Counted from the stretch's first letter, positions 1 to 7,027 are shown. The stretch: DNA of 11,549 bases from Flavobacteriaceae bacterium (GCA_013042255.1 JABDQK010000111.1:1-11549); one strand, 5' to 3'. Numbers and translations: made by a program. The notes: generated by a model not told the origin, from the letters alone.

Positions 1-1230
1 GCAACCATTCTTGATACACCAGTGGATATTAACATCTGGACCATGAATGACAATGACCTGCCTGCTACCGGAACGATCTCAACAACCAATCCATCCAATG
101 GTATCCTTACCAGGGATGATAATGGTACTCCGAATGACCCAACGGATGACATATTTACCTATGTTCCAAATCCTGGCTTTCTGGGTGCCGATGATTTTAT
201 CTACACCGTTTGTGATATGTCGGGGAATTGTGATTCGGCTACTATCTATGTTTATATCAATGAACCTGACGTGGATCTAGATTCTGATGATGATGGAATT
301 GTAGATGCCTTTGAAGACCTCAATCTCGACGGAGATAATGATCCTTTTACAAATCCGACAGATACAGATGGAGACGGTATCCCTGACTATCTGGATATCG
401 ACAGTGATGACGATGGAATTCCGGATAATGTGGAAGCACAAACCACAGATGGGTACATTCCACCAAGCGGACAGGACGATAACGACAATGGCCTTGATGA
501 TGCCTATGAAAATGGAGGAGGTCTTGGTTTAATTCCGATCGATACTGACGGTGACGGCCTGCCTGATTATGTGGATGATGATAGTGATGATGATGGCGTA
601 CCTGATAATATTGAAGGACATGATCATGATCATGATGGCATCCCGGATGCCACATATACAGGTTCCGATAAGGACAATGATGGTCTGGATGATGGATATG
701 AAGGTGGCTCCACCATTGATACTGATGTCAATGATGAGATCGATAATCCATATCAGGATTTACCCAATAATGATGGTGATGATGAATCTGATTACAGGGA
801 TACTGATGACGACAATGACAGTATACCCACTGTTGACGAAGATTATAATGGAGATGGCAATTATGCCAATGATGACGAAAATAACAATGGTACACCGGAT
901 TATCTGGAACCTAACGCTATTGAAGCCGATATAGAAGTCTTTAATGTAGTCACCCCTAACGGTGATGGCATCCATGATGTACTGGCGATCAGGGGACTGG
1001 AAGATTATCCTAATAATACGATCAGAATATACAACAGATGGGGAGTTCAGGTCTACGTAACCAAGGCATATGACACTCAGGGGAACGTCTTTGACGGTAC
1101 CTCCGAAGGCAGGGTAACCATCGACAAGGAGAATAAACTCCCTGTGGGAACCTATTTCTACATCCTCGATTTTGAGGACAATACCGGGGCAATGAAATCA
1201 TTGACCGGCTATATCTACCTTAACCGATAA
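1..1230 (+). CDS. T9SS-secreted surface protein with calcium-binding repeats, gliding-type C-terminal domain (5' partial)
   Basis: The reading frame is open from base 1, so the gene starts upstream and only the last 409 residues are visible; its true start and length are unknown. About bases 50-250 encode one cadherin/Ig-like bacterial adhesin repeat (motifs [15 protein letters not shown] and [15 protein letters not shown]). Bases 265-915 encode a very acidic array of thrombospondin type 3-like motifs ([18 protein letters not shown]), which in this family bind calcium. The last ~95 residues (about 940-1227) match the gliding-motility-associated C-terminal domain (CHU_C/TIGR04131, type B T9SS signal), with [22 protein letters not shown] and GTYFYIL. 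From family knowledge it is exported by the type IX secretion system and displayed on, or released from, the cell surface, probably as an adhesin. A PorP/SprF gene follows after 3 bases, as is common for type B substrates. Ligand unknown. Confidence 0.9.
   Translation, partial: ATILDTPVDINIWTMNDNDLPATGTISTTNPSNGILTRDDNGTPNDPTDDIFTYVPNPGFLGADDFIYTVCDMSGNCDSATIYVYINEPDVDLDSDDDGIVDAFEDLNLDGDNDPFTNPTDTDGDGIPDYLDIDSDDDGIPDNVEAQTTDGYIPPSGQDDNDNGLDDAYENGGGLGLIPIDTDGDGLPDYVDDDSDDDGVPDNIEGHDHDHDGIPDATYTGSDKDNDGLDDGYEGGSTIDTDVNDEIDNPYQDLPNNDGDDESDYRDTDDDNDSIPTVDEDYNGDGNYANDDENNNGTPDYLEPNAIEADIEVFNVVTPNGDGIHDVLAIRGLEDYPNNTIRIYNRWGVQVYVTKAYDTQGNVFDGTSEGRVTIDKENKLPVGTYFYILDFEDNTGAMKSLTGYIYLNR
361..840 (+). 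repeat. Degenerate tandem repeats encoding Asp-rich calcium-binding motifs
   Basis: Three related 25-codon blocks lie at 361-435, 541-615 and 766-840. The first two are nearly the same at protein level (DTDGDG-I/L-PDY, then [14 protein letters not shown]) and are exactly 180 bases (60 codons) apart. The third is more diverged ([15 protein letters not shown]) and 225 bases further on. Between them is a second repeated element ([15 protein letters not shown], then [14 protein letters not shown]). The blocks differ at many third codon positions, so this is an old duplication kept by protein-level selection. Confidence 0.75.
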
Positions 1231-1233
1231 ACC

Positions 1234-2202
1234 ATGAGACCTTCACTTACCTACACAAAATTCATTAGGACCTTGTACAAGGGGGTATTCCTTTTTCTGC
1301 TTTGTTCACTAACCAACCTCAGTGCCCAACAGGATGCGCAATACACCCAGTATATGTACAATACCGTTAGTGTTAACCCCGGATATGCCGGTTCCAGAGG
1401 CCAATTGAGCGTTGCAGCCCTGTATCGGGCACAATGGGTAGGACTCGAAGGTGCTCCAAAAACACAAACCTTCAATTTCCATACGCCTGTTGGTTATCGT
1501 GGCGTAGGTTTGGGATTGTCAATTGTCAATGATCAGATAGGCCCCACTTCGGAAACCTACTTTGATATGGACTTCTCATATACCATACAACTTGCCGCAG
1601 AAAAAAGGCTGAGTTTCGGACTTAAAGGAAGTGTGCATTTGCTCGATATCCGTTTTTCAGAATTGAATCAGGATTATACCAATCCGGGCGGACCAGATCC
1701 TACGCTGCAGCAGGATATCCAGAACAAACTATCTCCCAATATAGGGGCTGGAATATATTACCATACCGATAAATATTACCTCGGCCTCTCAGCACCTAGA
1801 TTTCTGGAGACCTCTCATTTTGACGAATCTTCCCTTTCTACTGCTGCAGAACAGATAAATTTATACCTTATTACAGGCTATGTTTTCCAAATGAATCCGC
1901 TCTGGAAATTTAAACCAACAATCCTGGCCAAGGTTGTACAAGGTGCCCCACTGCAGGTAGACGGTTCTGTTAATTTCATGTACAATGATAAATTCATTAT
2001 GGGAGCAGCATATCGATGGGATGCTGCCGTTAGTGCCATGGCTGGTTTTCAATTGTCCCCGGAATTCCTCATCGGTCTTGCCTATGACAGGGAAATAACC
2101 GAACTGGGTACTGCCCGCTTTAATGACGGTTCCTTTGAAGTGATCCTCAGGTACGACTTTATCAAAGTAAAAGATAACCTGAAATCTCCCCGATTCTTCT
2201 AG
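1234..2202 (+). CDS. PorP/SprF family type IX secretion system membrane protein
   Basis: 322 residues, the usual length for this family. The N-terminus has a basic stretch followed by a hydrophobic signal segment (about residues 17-31, GVFLFLLCSLTNLSA) with likely cleavage before QQDAQYTQYMYN. The sequence from there on is the classic family start: QYTQYMYNTVSVNPGYAGSR, then ALYRAQWVGLEGAPKTQ. The rest alternates short amphipathic beta strands with turns, ending in a strand (FEVILRYDFIKVK) typical of an outer-membrane beta barrel. Relatives include PorP of Porphyromonas and SprF of Flavobacterium johnsoniae, the latter needed for surface delivery of the adhesin SprB. The ATG lies 3 bases after the stop of the upstream CHU_C substrate gene, so the two are almost surely co-transcribed and this protein probably serves that substrate. 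The specific pairing is inferred from position. Confidence 0.93.
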   Translation: MRPSLTYTKFIRTLYKGVFLFLLCSLTNLSAQQDAQYTQYMYNTVSVNPGYAGSRGQLSVAALYRAQWVGLEGAPKTQTFNFHTPVGYRGVGLGLSIVNDQIGPTSETYFDMDFSYTIQLAAEKRLSFGLKGSVHLLDIRFSELNQDYTNPGGPDPTLQQDIQNKLSPNIGAGIYYHTDKYYLGLSAPRFLETSHFDESSLSTAAEQINLYLITGYVFQMNPLWKFKPTILAKVVQGAPLQVDGSVNFMYNDKFIMGAAYRWDAAVSAMAGFQLSPEFLIGLAYDREITELGTARFNDGSFEVILRYDFIKVKDNLKSPRFF

Positions 2203-2220
2203 CGCATTTTGGTCTCGGAT

Positions 2221-2259
2221 CTGGTAAAAGATTTAAGATACACTTAACCAATTAACCAG
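2221..2259. other. Imperfect 39-base dyad between the PorP/SprF gene and idi
   Basis: Outer arms CTGGT (2221-2225) and ACCAG (2255-2259) and inner arms TTAAG (2233-2237) and CTTAA (2243-2247) share one centre at base 2240, with 7-base unpaired stretches between them on each side. It sits 19 bases after the PorP/SprF stop and just upstream of the idi promoter box. It could be a weak transcription end signal, an operator, or chance; there is no T-run after it. Confidence 0.3.
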
Positions 2260-2270
2260 GGGAAAGGTGT

Positions 2271-2278
2271 TATTTTTA
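2271..2278 (+). promoter_or_regulatory. Candidate -7 promoter box for the idi operon
   Basis: TATTTTTA matches 7 of 8 positions of the Bacteroidota -7 consensus TAnnTTTG (final G is A). No clear TTG -33 element lies at the expected distance upstream. The box ends only 4 bases before the GTG start of idi, so a transcript from it would have almost no leader. Confidence 0.4.
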
Positions 2279-2282
2279 CGCA

Positions 2283-2816
2283 GTGGAAGAAGAAAAAGTA
2301 ATCCTGGTTAACCAGAATGATGAAGAAATTGGGACCATGCCTAAGATGGAAGCCCATGAAAAAGCCGTCCTGCATAGGGCGTTTTCCGTTTTTATAATGA
2401 ATACCAAAGGGGAGACCATGCTGCAGCAAAGAGCGGCAAAAAAGTATCACTCTCCGCTACTCTGGACCAATACCTGCTGTAGTCACCAGCGATTGGGCGA
2501 AACTAATCTGCAAGCAGGTAAAAGACGTCTTCAGGAAGAAATGGGCTTTCAGACCGAACTCAAAGAACTATTTAGTTTTATCTATAAGGCCCCTTTCGAC
2601 AACGGACTAACCGAACACGAGCTCGACCACGTAATGGTGGGTTACTACGAAGGGGATCCGGAGATCAATCCCGAAGAAGTCGAAGCCTGGAAATGGATGA
2701 AGCCCGATGATATCCGCAACGACATACAAACCTCCCCGGAATCCTACACCGCATGGTTTAAAATTATCTTTGAGAGATTCTATGATCATCTTATTAAAAA
2801 TACCCTTCAGAAATGA
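2283..2816 (+). CDS. idi: Isopentenyl-diphosphate delta-isomerase, type 1 (Nudix fold)
   Basis: 177 residues, close to E. coli Idi (182). It interconverts isopentenyl and dimethylallyl diphosphate in the cytosol, the entry step to isoprenoids (quinones, carotenoids, undecaprenyl carriers). Visible active-site features align with the E. coli enzyme: the metal-binding histidines H25, H31 and H68, the catalytic cysteine C66 in WTNTCCSH, and the acidic pair E111/E113 in LTEHELDH. A Nudix-like helix lies at about 79-88 (GKRRLQEEMG). The start is a GTG: the first ATGs lie at residue 19 or later and would remove the first strand (EKVILVNQNDEEIG), which is conserved. First gene of a four-gene operon; its TGA overlaps the next ATG (ATGA at 2813-2816). 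Type 1 is the flavin-independent form. Confidence 0.95.
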   Translation: MEEEKVILVNQNDEEIGTMPKMEAHEKAVLHRAFSVFIMNTKGETMLQQRAAKKYHSPLLWTNTCCSHQRLGETNLQAGKRRLQEEMGFQTELKELFSFIYKAPFDNGLTEHELDHVMVGYYEGDPEINPEEVEAWKWMKPDDIRNDIQTSPESYTAWFKIIFERFYDHLIKNTLQK

Positions 2817-3223
2817 AAGTAAAAGTAAGTCGAAGAGCACATTTTAATGCAGCCCACAGGCTGTACAGACACGACTGGAGCGATGATAAGAACAACGAAG
2901 TTTTCGGGAAATGCAACAACCCTAATTTTCATGGGCACAACTACGAACTCATCGTTAGTGTAACAGGGGAGATCGATCCTGTAACCGGTTTCGTGATAGA
3001 TGTAAAGATCCTTAAAGACCTGATCAAGGCCAAAGTAGAAGATGCCTTTGACCACAAGAACCTCAATCTTGAGGTGCCCGAGTTTAAAGAACTCAATCCC
3101 ACAGCAGAGAATATAGCTGTTGTCATATGGAACAAACTCAGGCCGCATATCAAAGCTTCAGATACTCTTGAAGTAGTTCTGTACGAAACCCCGAGGAATT
3201 TTGTAACATACACAGGCGAGTAA
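2813..3223 (+). CDS. 6-pyruvoyltetrahydropterin synthase / QueD family protein
   Basis: 136 residues, full length for COG0720. The family acts on 7,8-dihydroneopterin triphosphate, giving 6-carboxytetrahydropterin for queuosine (QueD), 6-pyruvoyltetrahydropterin for biopterin (PTPS), or a folate intermediate. Zinc ligands are H15 (AHFNAAHR), H40 and H42 (HGHNY). The catalytic triad is C34, D80 and H81 (FDHKNLN), and E125 (LYETPRN) is the pterin anchor. The cysteine motif is CNNPNFHGH, with five residues between Cys and the first His, as in the eukaryotic PTPS motif; E. coli QueD has three. General pipelines would call this 6-carboxytetrahydropterin synthase (queD), but the motif leaves the substrate outcome open, so no symbol is given. 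It starts on an ATGA overlap with idi and abuts the peroxiredoxin gene directly (TAA then ATG), pointing to translational coupling. Confidence 0.9.
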   Translation: MKVKVSRRAHFNAAHRLYRHDWSDDKNNEVFGKCNNPNFHGHNYELIVSVTGEIDPVTGFVIDVKILKDLIKAKVEDAFDHKNLNLEVPEFKELNPTAENIAVVIWNKLRPHIKASDTLEVVLYETPRNFVTYTGE

Positions 3224-3679
3224 ATGGGCCTTGAAGTTGGTGATATTATCCCTGAGTTTTCCCTGAAAGATCAGCATGGAAAGACCTTCAGTAGCAAAGA
3301 CTATGCAGGAAAGAAACCCCTGGTGATATTTTTCTATCCCAAGGATTACACCCCCGGATGTACCAAAGAAGCTTGTTCATTCAGAGACAGTTATGAGGAA
3401 TTCACCGACAGAGGAGCGGAAGTGATCGGGATCAGTGCCGATTCTGAATCTTCACATCGTAAATTTGCCTCAACTTATAAACTGCCTTTTATACTTCTCG
3501 CAGATACTAAGAACAAAGTTCGCCGACTCTTTAAGGTAGAAAAGGCAATGTTCAATCTGCTGCCAGGTAGGGAAACCTACGTTGTAGACAAAGAAGGACG
3601 TGTGATAATGTCCTTTAACAATATAGGTGCCTCCGGGCATATGAAGAAGGCGTTAAAGGCATTAAAATCGATCTCATGA
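3224..3679 (+). CDS. bcp: Thioredoxin-dependent peroxiredoxin, Bcp/PrxQ type
   Basis: 151 residues, the normal PrxQ size. It reduces hydrogen peroxide and organic hydroperoxides in the cytosol using thioredoxin. The peroxidatic cysteine is C46 in FYPKDYTPGCTKEAC. The resolving cysteine is C51, five residues on in the same helix, the mark of the atypical 2-Cys PrxQ arrangement. The conserved Arg before the strand GRETYVVDKEGRV is also present. There is no signal peptide: the protein opens directly with GLEVGDIIPEFSLKDQHG, the usual family N-terminus, which also fixes the ATG start. The start codon follows the stop of the pterin gene with no gap, and the TGA stop overlaps the next ATG (3676-3679), so it is embedded in the operon and was not a later insertion. 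Confidence 0.96.
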   Translation: MGLEVGDIIPEFSLKDQHGKTFSSKDYAGKKPLVIFFYPKDYTPGCTKEACSFRDSYEEFTDRGAEVIGISADSESSHRKFASTYKLPFILLADTKNKVRRLFKVEKAMFNLLPGRETYVVDKEGRVIMSFNNIGASGHMKKALKALKSIS

Positions 3680-4647
3680 CAAAGCTATATCCTCTTAAAT
3701 TTCAACCCATCTTAAAAGAAAGATTATGGGGTGGAACCAAACTCGCAGAGCAGCTCAACAAACCCAGTACAAGTGATATTACAGGTGAAAGCTGGGAACT
3801 TTCCGGAGTACAGGGCGATGTCTCTGAAGTGGCTAATGGAGAATACAAAGGAAGCTCCCTCAATGCCCTGATAGAGCGCTGGGGTCCCGACTTACTGGGG
3901 AAATCTGTAATTGAACGTTTTGGAAAGGAATTCCCTATTCTGATCAAGTTTATAGATGCAAAACAGGATCTGTCCATCCAATTACACCCCCACGATGAAC
4001 TGGCCAAATCTAGACACAATTCTTTTGGCAAGACCGAGATGTGGTATGTTATGGACGCCGATAAGGACGCCAACCTGATCGTTGGCTTTAATCAGCCCAT
4101 GACCAGGGAAAAATACGTTGAAAGTCTTGAGAACAAGACTCTCCTCGAGTATATGAATTACGAAGATGTTACAGCAGGCGATACTTTTTTCATCAATACG
4201 GGGAAGATCCATGCTATCGGAGCCGGGGTGCTTCTGGCTGAAATTCAGCAAACTTCTGATATTACTTACAGGGTGTACGACTTCGACCGCAGGGATAAGG
4301 AGGGAAATCTGAGGGAATTACATACTGATCTCGCCCTGGATGCCATAGATTTTGAGCAAAAGGACGATTTTAAGGTGAGTTACGACAGAACTATCGATAA
4401 GGTAAATCCCATGGTTTCCTGTCCTTACTTCAAAACCAATTTCCTTCAGCTTACAGCTGATATGAAAGAGGAGGTAGGCAGCAGGGATTCCTTTACTATT
4501 TATATGTGCGTTGAAGGGAAAGCAGAGATTTCTAATGAGGCAGGATCAGCTTCTATCCGAAAAGGGGAGACTATTCTTCTACCTGCGAACTCCGAAACCA
4601 TCCAAATACAGACCTCAGGGTGTAAACTTCTGGAAGTGACCCTTTAA
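3676..4647 (+). CDS. manA: Mannose-6-phosphate isomerase, class I
   Basis: 323 residues, matching the short Bacillus-type class I enzymes (about 315) and not the ~390-residue E. coli form. It interconverts fructose 6-phosphate and mannose 6-phosphate, feeding GDP-mannose and surface glycan synthesis or mannose use. The cupin zinc site is visible: Q102 and H104 in SIQLHPHDE, E121 in KTEMWYV, and H179 in TGKIHAIGAG. The catalytic arginine is R199 in TYRVYDFDR. The C-terminal ~80 residues form the second, non-catalytic cupin lobe (IYMCVEGKAEI, IRKGETILLPA). The ATG overlaps the stop of the peroxiredoxin gene by 4 bases. It is the last gene of the operon: a good separate promoter stands in the 65 bases before the next gene. 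Metal and substrate assignments are by homology. Confidence 0.95.
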   Translation: MTKLYPLKFQPILKERLWGGTKLAEQLNKPSTSDITGESWELSGVQGDVSEVANGEYKGSSLNALIERWGPDLLGKSVIERFGKEFPILIKFIDAKQDLSIQLHPHDELAKSRHNSFGKTEMWYVMDADKDANLIVGFNQPMTREKYVESLENKTLLEYMNYEDVTAGDTFFINTGKIHAIGAGVLLAEIQQTSDITYRVYDFDRRDKEGNLRELHTDLALDAIDFEQKDDFKVSYDRTIDKVNPMVSCPYFKTNFLQLTADMKEEVGSRDSFTIYMCVEGKAEISNEAGSASIRKGETILLPANSETIQIQTSGCKLLEVTL

Positions 4648-4666
4648 AAGAAAAGAAGCTTTTTTG

Positions 4667-4696
4667 TTGAAGGACGCACTCTAAAGGTTATTTTTG
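4667..4696 (+). promoter_or_regulatory. Bacteroidota-type promoter for the small helical protein gene
   Basis: TTG at 4667-4669 and a full-consensus -7 box TATTTTTG (TAnnTTTG) at 4689-4696 are separated by 19 bases, within the range known for Flavobacterium promoters. The ATG lies 16 bases downstream at 4713. This is the best-formed promoter in the window and indicates that the gene is transcribed apart from the idi-manA operon. Confidence 0.7.
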
Positions 4697-4712
4697 CATA
4701 AAATAATTTCAA

Positions 4713-4982
4713 ATGGCAAATATTCGCGATTTAAAGAAAGACATCAACTACGTTCTTGGAGATATCATAGAAGCAGTTTATATTCTGGAGGAATCTAACA
4801 ATACCACTGGTTCCAAAGAAGGGAGCGAGATCATCGACAAGGCAATAGCTACATTTGATGACCTGATCGCCAAAGTAAACCAGAAGGATGTGGAGAATAG
4901 GAAAGCCCATCTGAAAGCGGTACGACAGGAACTGGAAAAGGAAGCAACCGATCTTGTCAAGAAACTTAATAAACTGGGATAA
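4713..4982 (+). CDS. Small helical conserved-type protein of unknown function
   Basis: 89 residues, charged, with no signal peptide, cysteine or membrane segment, so probably cytosolic. Residues 3-27 (IRDLKKDINYVLGDIIEAVYI) and 40-88 both look like long amphipathic helices, so a helical hairpin or coiled-coil bundle is likely. The second half is rich in Lys and Glu (QELEKEATDLVKKLNK). I recall proteins with a closely similar N-terminus as hypothetical proteins in other Flavobacteriia, but cannot name a family. Support that it is real: a near-ideal promoter just upstream, a good ATG start, and protein-like composition. It converges on the DUF4369 lipoprotein gene with 7 bases between the stop codons. 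No function is proposed. Confidence 0.8.
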   Translation: MANIRDLKKDINYVLGDIIEAVYILEESNNTTGSKEGSEIIDKAIATFDDLIAKVNQKDVENRKAHLKAVRQELEKEATDLVKKLNKLG

Positions 4983-4995
4983 GGTAAACTTATTC
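4977..4995. terminator. Weak bidirectional hairpin between convergent genes
   Basis: GGATAAG (4977-4983) can pair with CTTATTC (4989-4995), including one G-T pair, around the 5-base loop GTAAA. The hairpin contains both stop codons of the converging genes. The arms are short and AT-rich and neither strand has a proper T-run, so it may be only a by-product of two facing TAA codons. Confidence 0.25.
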
Positions 4996-5694
4996 GGCTT
5001 TCCTGCTTTCCAGGTGAGATTTTAATGCCTTACCGTATTTGCCCTGAGCCACTTCCGGACTAAGGGAGATATACAATGAATCCAAATACTTTATATTGGC
5101 ATCTGCAACTTCAGATAGCGCAATAAAAGGAGCAATGTGAGAATTTGAATTACTCATGGCATAATTAAGAGCGTACAGATAACTTCGCTTTAAATTCCTC
5201 TCATTAGCCTTTTGAAGTGAATCCAGGGCTACAGGATCATTAAAAAGAGTGGAGTCTCTGGCAGCCTGCATCTGTCCCAGGCTTTCAGCGTTAAACCGAC
5301 TCATAATTTCCTGGTAATCCTCTAATTTCTTCTGGGTTTCTGAGCCTTCTATGACCGCTTTGGAATCAAAAGCATTCCAGATAGTTGTAATCCTGATTTT
5401 CCCTGGTTCCCCAAAAAAAGTGATCCTGTCGTTGATATCGTTATTATCAGCTTTTTTGAGATAGAGATAATAAATCTCCGGACTCTCCAGGGTAGTTTCA
5501 AAAGTAAAGTCGCCATTCCCCCTCATTTCCAGGGAATCAAGGGTTGCCAATACTGAATCTTCTACTTTTTGCAGGTAAAGTGTACCTTTCTTAAGCCCTT
5601 TAACCGTACCGGAAACTTCCATCCTATTCTCATCAGAGTTATTGCAGGAGATTATTAGAAGTCCCGTAATCAGTAAAAAAGAGAGGTATTTCAT
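4990..5694 (-). CDS. DUF4369-domain lipoprotein lacking a thioredoxin domain
   Basis: 234 residues. The N-terminus is a lipoprotein signal: MKY, a hydrophobic run, then a lipobox ending in Cys17 (LLIISC), followed by NNSDEN, an acidic stretch of the kind linked to surface export of Bacteroidota lipoproteins. Residues about 25-115 match the DUF4369 domain (VSGTVKGLKKGTLYLQKVED, DFTFETTLESPEIYYLYLKK, ITFFGEPGKIRIT). Residues 120-230 form a helical linker of the type that precedes the TlpA/AhpC-like thioredoxin domain in longer relatives. Here the protein stops at the end of that linker, so no CxxC redox domain exists. Such short forms occur in the family, so this need not be a truncation. Its upstream neighbour, DUF819, is 43 bases away on the same strand with no evident promoter between, so co-transcription is likely. 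Function unknown. Confidence 0.85.
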   Translation of the reverse strand: MKYLSFLLITGLLIISCNNSDENRMEVSGTVKGLKKGTLYLQKVEDSVLATLDSLEMRGNGDFTFETTLESPEIYYLYLKKADNNDINDRITFFGEPGKIRITTIWNAFDSKAVIEGSETQKKLEDYQEIMSRFNAESLGQMQAARDSTLFNDPVALDSLQKANERNLKRSYLYALNYAMSNSNSHIAPFIALSEVADANIKYLDSLYISLSPEVAQGKYGKALKSHLESRKAE

Positions 5695-5737
5695 GCCTTT
5701 TTATTTTGGTGCTAATATCCGCAATCTTTATGGAATT

Positions 5738-7000
5738 CTAAACTTTGGAAGCAACTTCCATCAGCAGGCCGCAAATATAAGCGCCGGCAGTACCTACTAC
5801 ATATCCAAGTACGGCCAGAAGAATGCCTACTGAGGTAAGGGAAGGATGAAATTCTGCTGCAACCACCGGGGCAGAAGCGGCTCCGCCAACATTAGCCTGA
5901 CTCCCGACGGCCAGGAAGAAAAACGGTGCTTTAATGAGTTTCGCTACCAGGATCAGCAAGCCGGCATGTATGGAGATCCAAATAAGGCCAATTAGTATTA
6001 GACCAGGGTTCTCAAGTACTTTACCAAGGTCCATTTTCATTCCAATGGTAGCCACCAGAATATATATAAACAGGCCACCTATTTTACTGGCGCCGGCTCC
6101 TTCGTAAAGTTTAGCCTTGGTAAAAGACAACAGAATACCCACAGTGGTAGCGAAAACAACCATCCAAAGGAACTCCGATCCCAATGATGACAGGGCTTTT
6201 TCCTTATTGCGGATAATCTCAAAGTTTGATTGAAGAAAATCTGTAAAATGAAACCCCAGAAAATGGGCAATTCCCACACCCGTAAAGGCCAGACTAGTGA
6301 GAATTATGTAGTCTTTTAAAGTTGGAATTCTTGCAATTTTGGCGGTATATGCCGTCACCTTTGCCCTGAGATTATCTATAGAGCTCGTATCGGCTTTTAA
6401 CCATCGGTCTATGCGTTCTGTTTTGCCTACTCCCAGCAGGATAATAGCCATCCAGATATTTGCTACCACGATATCGATAAGGATCATTCCGCCGAAATTA
6501 GCCGGGTTGTACTGAAAGACTTCCAGCATGGCAGCCTGGTTGGCACCACCACCAATCCAGCTTCCCGCAATCGTTGCCAGCCCCCGCCATACGGCATCAA
6601 ATCCAGCTCCGCCTACAGTTTCTGGGGAGAAGATGGAGACGATAAGAATGGCAATCGGCCCGCCTATCACAATACCAATTGTGCCGGTAAAAAACATGAT
6701 AAGTGCCTTCGACCCCAGATTCATAATGGCCTTCAGATCTATACTGAGGGTCATAAGGATAAGGGCAGCCGGAAGCAGGTAACGACTTGCGATATAATAA
6801 AGGTTGGAAGACTCTTCCGAAATCAGTCCGAAGCTCGTCAAAACTGCCGGCAGCATATAGCACATCAGCAGGGTGGGCACTACTCTGTAAAATTTATACC
6901 AAAAACCGGATTTGAAAGATGAAGTGTAAAAAACAAATCCCAGGCAAAGGCAAAGCAGGCCGAGTATAACGGTATCATCGGTAAAGGGTAGTTGATTCAT
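5738..7000 (-). CDS. DUF819 family integral membrane protein (YjcL-like)
   Basis: 420 residues, very hydrophobic, with roughly 10-12 membrane spans and no cleavable signal. Two glycine-rich signatures typical of DUF819 (PF05684) are visible: GSWIGGGANQAAM at residues 146-158 and SQANVGGAASAPVVA at 377-391. They lie in the two halves of the protein and resemble one another, suggesting an internally duplicated transporter-like fold with re-entrant or broken helices. Between the halves is a charged cytosolic-type loop (about 193-226, TERIDRWLKADTSSIDNLR). The substrate is not established and is not claimed here. It begins with an ATG 27 bases downstream of a consensus -7 box and is followed by the DUF4369 lipoprotein gene, so the two probably share a transcript. 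Confidence 0.9.
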   Translation of the reverse strand: MNQLPFTDDTVILGLLCLCLGFVFYTSSFKSGFWYKFYRVVPTLLMCYMLPAVLTSFGLISEESSNLYYIASRYLLPAALILMTLSIDLKAIMNLGSKALIMFFTGTIGIVIGGPIAILIVSIFSPETVGGAGFDAVWRGLATIAGSWIGGGANQAAMLEVFQYNPANFGGMILIDIVVANIWMAIILLGVGKTERIDRWLKADTSSIDNLRAKVTAYTAKIARIPTLKDYIILTSLAFTGVGIAHFLGFHFTDFLQSNFEIIRNKEKALSSLGSEFLWMVVFATTVGILLSFTKAKLYEGAGASKIGGLFIYILVATIGMKMDLGKVLENPGLILIGLIWISIHAGLLILVAKLIKAPFFFLAVGSQANVGGAASAPVVAAEFHPSLTSVGILLAVLGYVVGTAGAYICGLLMEVASKV

Positions 7001-7027
7001 TAGTGGTTTGCTAGATCGTTATGCAGC

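Noticed and set aside
347..655. 102-residue His-rich minus-strand frame, and a Met/Ile-rich plus-strand frame at 551-934
   Set aside because: Both follow directly from the repeated GAT/GAC Asp codons of the real gene read in other frames; the odd composition is the giveaway.
289..900. GATGAT-rich direct repeats as a CRISPR array or microsatellite
   Set aside because: The repeats are in frame, degenerate at third positions and encode calcium-binding motifs; there are no uniform repeats or unique spacers.
4648..4666. AAAAGAAGCTTTTTT just after manA as an intrinsic terminator
   Set aside because: The palindrome is centred on AAGCTT with no loop, so it cannot form a normal terminator hairpin; the T-run overlaps the next promoter region.
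5695..5737. Separate promoter for the DUF4369 lipoprotein gene
   Set aside because: No TAnnTTTG-like box on the minus strand in this 43-base gap; co-transcription with DUF819 is simpler.
6528..6782. 84-residue Pro/Ile-rich plus-strand frame inside the DUF819 gene
   Set aside because: Antisense shadow of the hydrophobic, glycine-rich membrane protein; no independent start signal or known motif.
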